A stretch of 64,000 bases of DNA from Sanguinoderma infundibulare (GCA_032821775.1 JAVLRN010000005.1:2232001-2296000); one strand, 5' to 3'; counted from the first letter of the stretch, positions 34,918-47,249 are shown. The notes: generated from the letters alone by a model not told the origin. Numbers and translations are program-made.

Positions 34918-36411
34918 CTAGAACAATTCCTCCCGCGGCCCATCAGAACCGTGCATCCTCTCCGAAAATTGCGAACTGAACCCGAACCGGACGTCCGCGA
35001 CAGACAGGGCGGGGGAAAGCTCGTGCCAGTCTGAGCTCACCGACAGGACGTCCGAGTCCACGTCGGACCCAAAGCTGCCTGGCGACAACGGAAGGTCTTC
35101 CATTTGAGTCCACGCGTTGTGGAACTCAAGATCGGACATAGGCGTCGAGAAGCCGGAAGGTGAGTTGGGTGCCGGTGACCATGTAGGAGCGGGGAACACA
35201 GCGGAGAAGTCGAGCGTAGGCAGGACGAACGAGCGCGAGGGGTCAATGCCGTAGTCCGACGCACCCCAGCTGCCGTTAATATCCGACAGCCCAGAGAGCG
35301 AGATGTCGCGACTCCTCTCGGACTCGCTGATGCTGAGCGTCTCCAGCGCCGCGTCCATTTCCTCGGCTTCCGCGTGCTCCTGGTCTCTCCAGACTTCCTC
35401 CAGCACGCACCACCCGGTGCCTGCTTCACCAAGGATCCCACGCACCCTGTTGACGGTCCATCCTTCAAATCGCACCTCGAGGACAGTGCACAGCCCGCTT
35501 GGGTCTCCGCGAGCCTCACAGTGCACACCAGGTTCGTCGAAGACACTGGCTGCGTCGAGGCGGGCGAAGACCGTGGAAACCCGTAGCGCGTGAGTGCCAT
35601 GGCTTGCATGCATAGAGGTTATGACATTGAATGGCAAGAGCGGGTGGGTGGTCGACGCGGATGGGTTGAGCGGAAGCGGGAGACGCGAGGTCGGAGTAGG
35701 CGCGAGGGGGATGAGGAGGTGCGTGGTAACCTCGGGAACGGTAGGAGCAGGGAAGTAGTGGTCAAGCTCGTCCTTCTGGGACACGACGGGCGTCGGGGCG
35801 ACGTTGAGCTGCACGGGACGGAGAGGAGCTTTAGCCTTCTTCATCGCCTTCTCCGCACGCTTCGCCTTCTGCTTCTCCAACCGCAAGCGCTCTCTCTCCT
35901 CCTTGATGCGAAGGTCCCAGTCGACTTCGTTGAGCGTCCGAGCGTACACGGGGACGTTCTGGACGAGGTGTTGGAAGATGGGGCGCCCGGTAGAGAAGTT
36001 ACGCGCGGTGCCCAAGCCGACCTGGGTGATGTTTCGCGGGACGGTTGGGGGTCGAGGCAGGAATGGTACGGCGAGGGGCTTGGATAGAATGTGTCGCGCA
36101 GGGAAGGAGAGGCGGTCCTGGATGGTCGGCATGCGAGTAGCCGGGCCATGGAACGCACGGGCTCCGACTCCTCCTGGGGAGACATGGACGGATGCGCGCA
36201 ACGTACCCGGAGTAGTGAGGTGCGCAACGAAGCGCGAGATGGCCGTCCGGGCATGCTTGAATACGGCCTGAGCAGCGGTCGTTGGTTTGTTGGGAGGCGG
36301 TCGAGTGAATGCAGGGATGTGTATCGAGCGCGAGAGTGTTCCCCCGCCGGCTGGGAAATGGGGCTGCCCGCCGCCCTTCAGGGCGCGGAAGCCATACGAT
36401 GCGAGCTGCAT
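34918..36411 (-). CDS. Intronless conserved-looking protein of unknown function
   Basis: A single uninterrupted frame of 497 codons in a window where nearly all genes have introns. The N-terminal ~140 residues are Arg/Ser/Thr/Pro-rich with almost no acidic residues, which could be a mitochondrial targeting region. Then IFQHLVQNVPVYARTLNEVD leads into a charged coiled-coil stretch (ERERLRLEKQKAKRAEKAM). A globular middle (HALRVSTVFARLD, VLEVRFEGWTVNRVRGILGE) is followed by an acidic Ser-rich tail, with PLSPGSFGSD and a final GFSSQFSERMHGSD. I cannot name a family. An ordinary basidiomycete-specific gene is the simplest reading; a retroposed copy is an alternative because of the missing introns. 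Confidence 0.75.
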   Translation of the reverse strand: MQLASYGFRALKGGGQPHFPAGGGTLSRSIHIPAFTRPPPNKPTTAAQAVFKHARTAISRFVAHLTTPGTLRASVHVSPGGVGARAFHGPATRMPTIQDRLSFPARHILSKPLAVPFLPRPPTVPRNITQVGLGTARNFSTGRPIFQHLVQNVPVYARTLNEVDWDLRIKEERERLRLEKQKAKRAEKAMKKAKAPLRPVQLNVAPTPVVSQKDELDHYFPAPTVPEVTTHLLIPLAPTPTSRLPLPLNPSASTTHPLLPFNVITSMHASHGTHALRVSTVFARLDAASVFDEPGVHCEARGDPSGLCTVLEVRFEGWTVNRVRGILGEAGTGWCVLEEVWRDQEHAEAEEMDAALETLSISESERSRDISLSGLSDINGSWGASDYGIDPSRSFVLPTLDFSAVFPAPTWSPAPNSPSGFSTPMSDLEFHNAWTQMEDLPLSPGSFGSDVDSDVLSVSSDWHELSPALSVADVRFGFSSQFSERMHGSDGPREELF

Positions 36412-36658
36412 CGTTGAACGCTTTCAGTTGCGTTCACGACACAGAGAGATGGTGGTGGAAGTCAAGCAATGAAGAGCTCAGTGCCATGGCGAGACCATAT
36501 GCCTTGCGCTTGTCCGCAGCCGGCGGGACGCGCAACCCAGCCGACGCGGATCGGCTATTGCCGATTCCCCGATAAGGCAGTTCACCCCCAAGCCTCAGTA
36601 GTATACTGAATGGACTACCTTCAGCCCTGTCTACAAGTTGTGGAGGCACTCCTCACCA

Positions 36659-37370
36659 ATGGATCGTCGCAGGTTCCTCTTCGAAGGCTCCTTAGAAAGC
36701 GCCCTTATTAGTCTCTCGCAGCACTGTGACCATTGTGGAAAGCATAACTGGGACGACGAGAAGCCGAAGCGATGTGGTGGGTGCGGAGTGGTCCTCTGTT
36801 GCGACGAGGAATGTCAGAGGGCAGCGTGGCAAACCCATAGGTACGTACGATATCTTTTGTGAACGATTTTCATCCCCTGAACCCTATTTGAGGTCAATGT
36901 GCCGTTCCGTGCTGTCAGACTGCGCGACTAGCTGCAGAGAGTTAGGATATGGCACTCCGATCGCGCTGGCGACCACACTCGGGCAATGGCTTAGAATCCA
37001 CACATGGTCTTTGAACACCCTCGCAGATACCACCGTCTACCTTGAAGGCGGCATTGATACTGTCTTCTCCTCCGGCACGCCCGCGTTGTACATGACCATC
37101 TGTGCAAACCATGCAGCCGAGAATAACTGTAACCCCGCGAAAGCGTTTGAGATCGCCGTTCATGGCATTGCGAGGAAGAACGACCATGCCCACATTGAAG
37201 AGGTACGGACCAGGATGGAGGCACACTGTGATTCCGTCGCAAAGCAACTCCAACCCCAAGGCATCTTCGACGTCCCGATCTTGGGTGGCCTCCTACCCGC
37301 TCGATGCTCCAAATCTGGCACTGGCGTGTGCATCATCCAGACGCACGCGGTCCTCCGACTTCCTATATAA
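36659..37370 (+). CDS. Short MYND-type zinc-finger protein
   Basis: The MYND finger near residues 23-62 has the Cys/His ligands in CDHCGKHNWDDEK, CGGCGVVLCCDEEC and AAWQTHR. An intron (donor gtacgt after THR, acceptor tttgag before SMCRS) joins the finger to a second exon with SVLSDCATSCRELGYG, TTLGQWLRIHTWSLNTLA and ENNCNPAKAFEIAVHGIARK. It stops at 37370 after ~220 aa. Agaricomycete genomes carry many such MYND proteins, usually longer; this one may be shortened or the last exon may be mis-joined. Start taken at ATG 36659; an in-frame TTG upstream is not a likely start. The MYND fold is a protein-interaction module; target unknown. Confidence 0.7.
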
Positions 37371-39995
37371 CACGTCAGACGAGGACGCTTGACACGATTA
37401 ACGATGATATAATATGGTATGTTAAGTATCCGGAGCGGGAGGAGGCATGTCTTCCTTGTCTTCCTCACCGCAGACCTGGTTTGTTGCTAACCTTGCCTTC
37501 TTGCGTGCGTGGTTTCCATGGGCAAGATTTGTGACCGAAGACCTGGCCCGCAGCGACCGCTTTGGGCTTTGGCATGGTTCCTGGGAGGGAAGGCGACCGA
37601 GCCACATGGAAAGAATTCCTCCTCCTGTACTTCGGTTCTCGGACATCAAGAGGCGAAGACAATCCGAACAGTGCGCCGCACAGGCGATGGGATTGGCCTT
37701 TCAAGTTCACGGGGACAGAATCACACGCGGTAGGATGATCGCGTGTTACTTCGGTTCCTCGGATTTCAAGGTGGCAATGCGGACGTCAATGTCTGCCGCA
37801 TAATGCGTCATTCGTCGTCTTTCACATCCCCGGCAACCCAGCCACTGTGAAGGCATGTCGGGCAGCTCGAGCCTGAGCTTCGCCAGCCTCGTTCCGATCT
37901 GCAAGTCAACCAAGGCTAGCTATCTGTGGAAGGCCACCTACCAAATCGGAACCGGAGGTTGGGTGGTTAGCCACCATCGTGAAGGGTATAAGAACCACCC
38001 CCGGAACGCCATCTCCTCATCCACAACCATCACCTGCCAGTGCCACTCTCCACTACCAGCGCTCATCAGCGATGCTCTTCATCATCTTCTCTCGCTCGCC
38101 TGCAACTAGAAAACAAGAAAACCCAGATCTGCTTCCTTTCCTGCCTACTTGCAAGAAGACTCATCAGCGTTCCCTTCTCATGCCTCGGTTCTTGTTCCAC
38201 CCTACCCGGCCTCCTGACTCGACGTCTCCCGGTCGGGGACGGCGTGTCGGACATCCGTCCACACGCCGCGTCCCTGGCCCCCGCGTTCGACCTCGCTTTC
38301 CTTTCGTATAATGACCTGCTGCCGAGCCCCCAATGTCTGGTCAGCCCTCCTCGACCCATACAGACGACGCCTACTGTCGCTTCGCCCTCGTGCCCTCGAG
38401 CCTCCCTCCTCGATCACCAAGCATCAGGCTTATGCCGTGTACCACACGGTGGCGATCGTGGAGGAACACTTGGTGAGTCGCCTACTCAACTCCCACCTCC
38501 CCACTTTGGCTAACCCCGTGAATTGCGGTGCGGAAGGCCGAGCTGGCGCGTACGACTACCGTTCCCGCCCCAGGCGGTTGAAGCGGGGTCGTGTCCACAG
38601 CACCCTCCAGCACGGATGTCTTTCCGTCATGCGCCGCATACGGCGCACTTGGTAAGTAGCTCTCGCACGTCGTCCTAAGTTTGTATCTCACACCCTCACC
38701 GGATCAACAGAGGACCACTGGACAAGCACGACAGGCGTTCGCCAGCCCCGGCGGGACTGGCGCAGGTCTCGTTCACGGTTGCGCGCGCGTCTCTCCTACC
38801 CCCTGCCTTCGGCCGGGGTCGTGGGGTGGAACTAGAGGGGTGCGCCAGGAGGACCTGACGGGCCTTGGATGAGGCTTTGGCGCGGTTGTTTATGGAGGGT
38901 CTGTTGAGGTCGATGTCAGTCGGGAGAAAAGAGAAAACCCCCGGGCGGCGCATGTGCACGATCACCGAGTTCGTTGTGTACACGCGGTTCGGCACAAAAA
39001 CACGCAATAATATAAAATTGTCAACTCGGAACATAGTCTCATGTGTGCTTTGACGTTCAAATGATTGACATGGCTAGGACTAGATAGCTGGAACATTAAC
39101 TATACAACGACTTCCAGACTGCCAGCTATTGGCTTCCTTTTTGGTATCACCCAATATGGACTTACGCAGACGCCTATGCGCCTGGCCGACAGAACTTCAG
39201 CATCTCCTCTCGCACGCGAGACAAATCCGAAAATCTGCTTCCTAAACTTTGCAGATTAGCAATTTCTTCACAAAGTTTAGGATGCACATTTTATTTAAGA
39301 GCCTCCCCGTCAAGCCTATGGTTTTTTATTATTCCTCCGTGATAATTTCCAGTCACGTGATGCCCCACATTGCGCGCAGGGCCAATCTTACGCGCGCAGC
39401 CTTCCAATAACTCCAGGATATCCTAATAGGCTCGATCCGCCAAGGTTTCACTGATGCACGCCGGATTCCACACAAGAGTCGGACGTTGGGTATTTCGCGC
39501 GGGACAAGAAGGCGTGGAGGTGGGTCCGTATGGCACACAACTCGTGGGATTACTTCGACCAGTTCGTGAGGGTGCACACTAAACGCAGGACAGACCTAGC
39601 TCCTCAAGTTATCGGGACTCTTTTCAACACTCGGAACTGTACGATGAGGGTGCGTGCATTATGTTTCAATGATAATGTTGCTCTCGACTGAAATGGAGTC
39701 GCTTGCACCGTTCACTGTCAAAAGCAGTCACTGCGTCCCATACATCCAATCTCGATGAGTTATGCGCTGACACGCGCTCTCGGCCGTCCATATTGGCTTG
39801 GTGCTCAAACAGAACGCTGTTCTCTCTTCGCGGCCGCGAAGATAAAAAGGCTTCCGCGTTCACCGCCGACTAGCGCACATGTGCGGCTTCCTCGAAGCCG
39901 AACAATTACGCGAAGGTGTACCCCGTCCTGGACGGCTCGCCATTCGAGAGCAAGGCGTACCAAAAGATTGACGTACAACGGTCCACCATATGTCG
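37371..39995. other. 2.6-kb region between MYND gene and TELO2
   Basis: No gene with recognisable homology. It contains the candidate spliced unit described separately (about 37987-38873). The right part (39.0-40.0 kb) is more A+T-rich and shows no frame with splice logic. Confidence 0.45.
37987..38873 (+). other. Candidate spliced transcription unit of unclear coding status
   Basis: TATAAG at 37987-37992 is followed by a CA-rich leader-like stretch and two textbook introns: 38473-38573 (donor gtgagt, acceptor ccccag, 101 nt) and 38652-38710 (donor gtaagt, acceptor caacag, 59 nt). Both donors follow CACTTG. An ATG at 38311 gives a frame that stays open through the 78-nt middle exon and ends at 38872, about 133 codons. 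The product (ITKHQAYAVYHTVAIVEEHL is the most protein-like part) matches nothing I know and is Arg/Pro-rich. It could be a small gene, a non-coding RNA or a decayed gene. Confidence 0.3.
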
Positions 39996-42900
39996 CTACA
40001 CCAGATCGACCATCGACCGCCTCCATTTCGACGTCATCTCGTCCACCTTGAGCACTACAGCCGCAGCCGCACGGCGCAGGCGGACCTCTTGCGCACCACC
40101 GCCCCCCAGCACCTTCGCCCCGTCCTCCAAGCTGCCAAATACCTTCCCGGCCCACTCGCCCGAGCCGACGAGGAGCGCGGCGTGCTCGAGGCCGAGCGAC
40201 CGTCCCCCGTCGAGGTCGATGCACCCGTCCAGCACGATGAGCGCAAGCTCGAGGGCAGCCGTGAGCAGCGCTGCTTCCTTGGTCTGACTTTGGTTTCGTC
40301 CCGAGACCAGGTCTCTATCGCGATCACCGTCTTCGTCCGCTCCCTCTCCGCGCGAAATGGGGCGCGTGCCCAGCGTGACGGCGAGCTCCAGCGCGTCCGG
40401 CGCGATGACGGCCAGCCACTCCCGGGCGTGGCGTGCGGCGTGGACGAGGACCGCGAGCGTCTCGAGCATGCGCCCGAGCACGAACGCGGAGAGCACCAGA
40501 CCGGTCCCCGCGCCGCGGTAGCGGTGCAGCGGCGGCTGGTGCGCGGTGCGCTCCTCGCGGCCCTGCTCGTCCCGGAGGAACAGCCAGAAGCGGTTGATCA
40601 GGGGGCAGACGAAGGACTCGGCAGCGACGTCGGTGAACGTTGCCAGTTGTGGATGACGGGCATTCGTGCTCGCAAGCCCGCGCATGAGTGCGGTGCGGGC
40701 AGAGGGCGATGAGACTTCGGAGATTTTGGCAGGACCGCGGATGCGGAGGTCTCGTTCGCGGACGAATTCGGGCACCTTGTCTGCGGTGGCGTCTTTGCTC
40801 TTTTCGACAGCAAGCTGGCTGATTCCCTCGAGGAGGTGATGGATGGGGTCGTTGGTGTTAAACTGATCCTCGGTAGTGAGATACTTTTTGTGGAGTCCAG
40901 GCGGGAGCTTCTTGCTAGGGAAAGCAGTTTTCTCGGATGGGAGGGGCTGGCGACCAGGGAGCTCTGAGACAGGAAGGGAGGCCAATTCCTGTGCCCCGAG
41001 ACCCAGTGCATTCAACATGGCGAACCGCTGGTCTATGGAATATTGGTTTGTGAAGAATTGCTCTACAATTGTGCTGTCGGAACATTGTAAATTAAGCCAT
41101 GCCTCAACCGTGAAAGATGGAACAACGACATACGGCGCAGCTTTACGAGGGCAGCAGGCGACAAGCGCATTCAACGCAGCTTGTCGCTTCTGATCGAAGC
41201 CTTCTAAGTCATAGTTGTCCTGGAGGCCGATGAAGCCGTAAACCAGATTGATAGCGTTCTCCTCTGGGGAGGCGATTTGGGGTTAACATCTTCATGTAAT
41301 AGCATCAAGAATCGGACCCACCAAGCTCCGTGCCATAACCACTCTTGCGCCTAATAAGTTCTTCGGCGACCTCGAGAGCCACCTCGATCTTCGCCGCATT
41401 ATTTTGCTCGTCGCCAGATTGAAGACCACTTGTCGGCCGGACCAGCTCGCCAAGCTGTGCGAGGTACACGGGGCGCGGTACCTTCTTGACGCCCATGTGC
41501 AGGGTAGGATCCTTCTCAATCTCAGCCAGCTCTGAGGGAGTGGGAGAAGCGGCGCGTGAAGAGGTAGGAGAAGCATATCCTGTGAGGGAATCGTCCGAGT
41601 CGTACCCGGAAGCTGGCACCTCAATGACGATGTTGCTTGACGGAGGTTCCTCAACCTCTACCACGGAAGGACGCGTTCCAGGCGGGATAACATCTTCCGG
41701 TTGCTCTTTCGGAGGTGGATCATCGACGTCGCCATCGCACTCCTTGAGTAACACTCTCAACTGTCGGCACCAAGCCTTGCCCTGATCGTCCCCTTCCCAC
41801 TCGCCAAAGTCGAGGGTCTTGCCTGCGGCACGAGCCACTTCTTCGGCTACTAGCATCCCACACCTGCGTACCGAAGGATCTAGATGGGAGATATATGTCG
41901 ATATTGACTGAATGAACTGCGGCAACAAGGCCAGCTCCTGAGCGGGGGATGGGACAGGGAAATAATTGATGGTGAGAAGGAGGAGCGCCGTGAGGTCTAT
42001 TGCTTCGTCAATGACTCGAGGAACGTGTGCCCAAAGATTCGAACGTACACTTGTGCTGAGAAAGCAATGAATGTCTGACATGGTCGGCATCGGTCCATAG
42101 ATCGATCACTTTCGTGAGCAGGATATCCAAACCTAGCATATAATAGTAAGAACAAAGAATTTGACGGAAAGACTCCCAGATAGTCACCTTCTCTTGTTCT
42201 AGTTCCCTGTTGGGCACCCGCAGCCCAACAAGCGAAAATTCTGGCGTGACCTTCGCCCCATGTCCGGCCTAGTGCAACTGCGCAAAAGCACTCCGAAAGC
42301 TCGGTATTGTCATTCGAGAGGGGACCAAGTAGTAGCCTTAATAGTTGCGCTTCATGCTTGGCCTCCGCTCTTGTCCGCGCGGAAGAATCGAGAGCGAGAT
42401 CCACGACATTCATAGATGAGAGCAGCGAGGTCAATACGGACCTCAGGGCGTGCGAAGAAGGGAGGGATCCAAGCAAATCGATCCAGAATGCGGAATACTT
42501 TGATGCATTCGATGTTGTAAGACGGGCACGAATGGTGGACAACGTGCTTTGAAAGAACGACGGCTGGGCGGGGGATATGGGAACAGATGAAGGAAACACT
42601 CCGACATTGACCAGTTTGCCAATTAGATAGGCGATGGATGCTATTCGCTCTGTGTATCCAAAGCATCAACATGTAAGATTCATATGCTACAATCAAACAC
42701 CAACCTTGAGACCGTTTAGCACAGGAGCTGAATACGAGGTTTTCCGTGCGGACACTCACGTTGGCGTAGTATGGACCAAGCTCCAGCACGGATGGAAGGT
42801 CACGTCGGTCGCCCATGTAGTTCGCGACCTTTGTAGGCACCGCTATGACGTCCCGTACGACATCCTCCCAAGTAATGGTGTGCCTCCCCGTTGGCTTGGA

Positions 42901-43371
42901 CGTTCCGCTCTCAGGGAACAGAACGGAATGCAGCACATCGATCGGGTAACCTTTGCATAGTTTGGCTAGTAAACGTACAGAGTGGTCTTGCAAGGACACT
43001 GATAGCAGGGTGGAGAAGGCGTACAAAGCGACTTGGCCTGCTGCCGGAGAAGCAAAAGACATGGCATCCGGGCAGAAGTACTGCTCGACCAATTCATACG
43101 AGGATTCTTGCACGAGGAGCGGCTCCCAGGTTGGGATTACGTGCTCCAGGAGGGCCCTTTGTAGAGATGGAATGTGTCGTGGAATGTTGAAGGTTTCTCC
43201 GCCGATTGGAGACACATTGTACTGCCTGAAGCGTGGGGGTAGGAGACCGATGCTTGCGAGAGGCGCGGCGAGGAGGGAACGGAGAGTCCGTAGATCGGGA
43301 ATGGGAGATCGTAGACGAGATACCGTCTCTCGGATCTGTGTCAAGCTTGCGTCTGCAAAGTCGGCTGACAT
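39996..43371 (-). CDS. TELO2/Tel2-like telomere length regulation protein
   Basis: HEAT-repeat scaffold of the TTT complex (with Tti1 and Tti2) that stabilises PI3K-like kinases (ATM, ATR, mTOR) together with Hsp90. From ATG 43371 the N-terminal part reads TETVSRLRSP-like helices and FFARPEVRIDLAALIYE; middle exons are alpha-helical. The conserved C-terminal module starts with a Ser/Asp linker (SGYDSDDSLTGYASPTSSR, a likely CK2 site region), then KVPRPVYLAQLGELVR, ALEVAEELIRRK and INLVYGFIGLQDNYDLEGFD. These precede RFAMLNALGLGAQELA and NPIHHLLEG-type helices. The last exon is long (39996-41174 in frame). About 1,000 aa. Start codons of TELO2 and the next plus-strand gene are only 177 bp apart. 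Confidence 0.88.
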
Positions 43372-43548
43372 GTGGGATGCCAGACGGGCGGGGATGGGGA
43401 TGGACGGTGTGCGTGGGGTGAGGGTGAGTGGAGTGCGAAGCCAAGAGACGGCCGACGCGCCGGAGCCGCGCGCGTCGCCCGCGAGATCACCTTCGCCTGT
43501 GATCCCACCCTCCTCCGTTTGCGACTCGTCTTAGTCCCCTCTCCAGCC

Positions 43549-44243
43549 ATGACTGACGACTTCACCGATCCCGCAACCACCCAGGCCCACAACGCGGACA
43601 TCGAATACTTTGTTCGCAGGGGAATGACAAAAGGCTACCAGCTGATGTCCCTCTGCACGCCTGTCGTGTACGCTGTTTTCGCAGCAACGCGCTATGGACG
43701 GTCGCATATCAACGTGAACCGGTTACTCCGCGCGACTTGGATGGGAGGGTCTTTTGGTGCGTTTTCCTGGTTTCCCCTGCGTGCGCGCGACTGATTCTTT
43801 TGTAGGCATCGTTGGAGGTGGGGCTTTCGAGTACGCTCGCTCGGCGTACTCGAACCCAGAGAAAGTTAGGATAAGAAGATTCCGCACAGCGTACGACGTG
43901 AGTTCCTTTGAGTTCATTGTCCTTACATCCTCCTTACTTCTATCGGCCTTCCTCAGACGGCATCTCTCCGCGCTGACGACCACTCCACTATTGGTGGCAT
44001 CCTGTTTGCAGTCATAACGCCTGCGCTGTTTTGGAAGCGAGCGAACAGCATAAACTGTGAGCAATGTGCACATTCAACCAATCAGGCTCCCGCTCATATT
44101 CTGTGTGTGTGTTTTTCAGTGATTCTTGGCGGAGCTGGCATCGGCTCTGCTGTTGGTCTGATTGCGCACCATGCAAGAACTGTAACAGGCGATCCAGCCC
44201 CGACCGTCCCCCTACCAGAACTCCCGCCCATTGCCCCGCATTG
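43549..44243 (+). CDS. Small membrane protein of unknown function
   Basis: Four exons joined by short GT-AG introns, about 155 aa. ATG 43549 gives MTDDFTDPATTQAHNADIEY, then FVRRGMTKGYQLMSLCTPVV, GGSFGIVGGGAFEYAR, IGGILFAVITPALFW and LILGGAGIGSAVGLIAHHAR, ending in a Pro-rich tail (PLPELPPIAPH). The hydrophobic Gly-rich segments look like three or four membrane helices. The pattern is loosely reminiscent of small mitochondrial carrier or translocase-type proteins, but I cannot support a family. Head to head with TELO2. Confidence 0.7.
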
Positions 44244-44430
44244 ACGGACGCGTCTTCGATGACCGCATGGCACGCTCGAATAGATTCATACCTCGGACTG
44301 GCGGAAATTGTAACACCACTGTATACTACACGTCGGTTAATCTACTCCACTCCCTAACGCTAGCTACGAGATATTCTTCATGCACGCCACGCTTCCAAGT
44401 TCCGCTCTTCCGCTTTCTATCCTAGCCAAC

Positions 44431-47249
44431 TCACTTCCTTCCTTCATCCTTCAGCCTGCCGTCCACCACAGGATATATAACCGCCAGATCATCCTCCCAA
44501 CCCGTCAACTCTGCATGCGCCTCTGGGGCCTTGCCCTCCTTCGCCGCTTCTAAACCCCTCACCTGCTCCCTCTCGAACCGGCCCTTCCTCACCTTTTCTC
44601 CATCAAAGCAGTCCACGTCGCTCATGTGCTCGCGCCCAGTGATGCGCAGATGGTCCCGGTAGTGCGCGCGCGACCAACGCAGAGCGATGCCCGCGACCCG
44701 TCGCCACATGTCCCCGATGCGCGAGGGGCTCATGGAGCGCGGGATCGCGTCCTTGATTGCACGCGCAGGGCTCTTGGAGCGTGTTGCCGACAGCCTGTCT
44801 TTGGACTTGGACCGCGAGCGGCGCGAGGCGTGGGACTGGCGAGCCTTCTCGCGCGAGACGACCGCAGGCGTTTCGGGGTCGAGGAGCTTCACGGTGTGCA
44901 TGCTCGCCAGGCGCGAGAGGCGGTTGACGAAGCGGCAGCCTGCGGAGAGGGGTGCTCATTAGGATATGCATGGGGTGTCGTCGATGCTACTGGGCACGTA
45001 CCCAACAAGTATTTGCGCACGATGGCGCTCATCAGCTGTCCGCTCTCGTCGTCAACGAGGTACCTCTTTCCTTTGAGAGGCAAGAAGCCGTCGTGGCCCT
45101 GTGCCATATACTCTCGCGTGATGATTTTGTACGTCCTGCCGCCCTTCACGCGCTGAATAGGCTCCGCATCTACAAGTGTCGGGGTCGACTGATTCGCTGT
45201 GTTCTGCGCTAGGTTGGTCACCGATGATGACGCAGAGGCCCCTCGCTGTGGTGATGCGTAGCCGCTTTGCGTAGGCGACGTGGGTGTGGTGCTGCCCGAA
45301 CTGCCGTTGTTTTGTTCCTGGAGGAGCCAGACTCCAAGGACGCGCTGACCTGGAAGTCGGCGGGAGTCCCAAGATACACGGAAACCAGAGATCACAGGGA
45401 AGCGTCTGTATAATATGTCAGGCTAACGAGCGGGATAGAAGTTATAGTTGCGCTTACCCTTCCTGCGCTGGCCACGTCTCGAGTGAGGCTTCCAGCGCCG
45501 CCCATATGGTCTCGCCATCCAACTCGAGGACCACGACAGGGTCTTCGAACGGTAGTATTTCAAGAACATCTCCGAGCGTGATCGGTCCAGGACCGTATAC
45601 CGAGTCTCCACGCAGGGTTCCAGCACAAATGAACACGCCATCTGCACCACCTCCAGTTCGAAGACACAACGCGTCGTCATACGCATGGCGGAGAACGTCG
45701 GCGAACCAGTTCGCTGCGGCAGTCTAACAGCAATCATCAGCATCGGGTGATTCGCCCACTCAGAGAGGCGACTCCATACTTCTTGCACACGTATGAGGGA
45801 CGACCGGAGGTCAAGTTCTGCCGTGCTCTTGCCTACCGGCGCCTTGAGCGCGGAAGAGACGGACGACAAGAGGTCTTTGAGGAGGTCTGCCACACGCCGA
45901 CTCTTCTTGCAGTCCGGCTTCGTCTCGATGTGCTTCCCTACAAATATCTGTCAGTCCCATTACATCTAGAACGCTGTCGCCGCCGTACCTTTGATGGTCT
46001 TGATTACTTTCCTTCGTACGCTACCATCGGGAGTATCGGCAAGTTCTAGGGTAAGCTCACTGAGATCTCTGAAGTCCGTGCCACTTTTCACGACAAGGAT
46101 ATCCCCATGGTCTTGTTCTCCACCGAGAACGTCCTGGTTCAGGTCATAATTCTCCCAAGAGGTCATGCCCCTTGAGACGTAGTATAAATGGTCGTGTCCG
46201 CCGAAGATGATGTCGGCGCCGTGAAGATTGCGTATGGGAGTCTTTTCCTGTGCAAGTGGTGAAAGGGCATAAATCTTCTTTGCAAGGGCAACGTCCTGAA
46301 AATACAACGCAGGTGAGCAAGCCTGAGTGACACGTCCCAAACCGGCCCAACTTACATTGGGCACTCTGTTGGGAGGTTCGGGGGTGAGCCTTCCGGCTAC
46401 TCGCTACTTTATGTGAAAATACCAACCTGGCATGTGTAAGAGCAACAATAAGGTCGCATCTGTGCTCGCCCTGCGGGTCCCGCAGCCGCTTTGAGAGGTC
46501 GAAGGCGACCTCGGCCATGTCCTTGTACTTGAAGGTCGACGGCCATGTAGACACAGTACCAATCCATTCCCTTTGAACATGTCAAATATTGTCAGTACCG
46601 TAATGCGCACAATGCGAGAGGAGCGTACTTCTCCACAAGCCCTATAACGCCTATGCGCACACCCGCGCGCTCAAAGACACAGAATTCAAGCAGGTGTTCT
46701 GGGACTTGGGAAGTGTCGGTGTCAATGATATTACTCAAGATCCATGGCTGTTACTGGAGGTCAACGTCCTACACGAAGGTTACACGAGCGGAAACTAACA
46801 AAGTTTGTATCTTGGATGAGCTTGGATAGATGAGGATATCCTATTGGCAGGACAAATGTCTTGCACGGCGTAACGCGGGAAATGAGGGAGTTCCTCACCA
46901 AAATCAAAGTCATGGTTTCCTGGATCGCAAGGGATGCAGGTAAGACTATGGATCAGCCGTTGGGGAATAGCTCACCCGTGAGCGAAACGTCGGGTGCGAT
47001 TGCGTTCATCACAGGGACCATATGACTTCCTCTTGTAACAGAGCTCTCCACCGATGGGCTGAACACATCTCCCGAAAACAACACCAGCCCATCCCGCTTC
47101 CCGTCTTCCCTCAAAGGCCACTGATCTCTGACGTCGTCGAGCATGGCAGCCCATTGGGTAACATCAATCGTCTCCGGAGATCTCGAGTGGAGCTTGAACG
47201 GCTGCACGCGATAGACATCGTTGAAGTGTAGGATATGGAGCGTCGACAT
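44431..47249 (-). CDS. 5'-nucleotidase-family metallophosphoesterase
   Basis: Two-domain phosphoesterase of the UshA/5'-nucleotidase family. N-terminal metal motifs are present: ILHFNDVYRV, GLVLFSGDVFSPS, GNHDFDFG (read across an exon near 46905-46935), ALTHAR, and DIIFGGHDHLYYV. The C-terminal 5'-nucleotidase domain shows GGGADGVFICAGTLRGDSVY, then TLGDVLEILPFEDPVVVLEL, ETWPAQEGRFPVISGFRVSW and a Ser/Thr-rich linker. A family-specific tail follows with a basic Ser-Arg stretch (SHASRRSRSKSKDR) and IGDMWRRVAGIALRW. About 10 exons, roughly 690 aa. No secretion signal is visible (it starts MSTLHILHFN), so it is probably cytosolic. Substrate specificity cannot be fixed. Confidence 0.88.
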
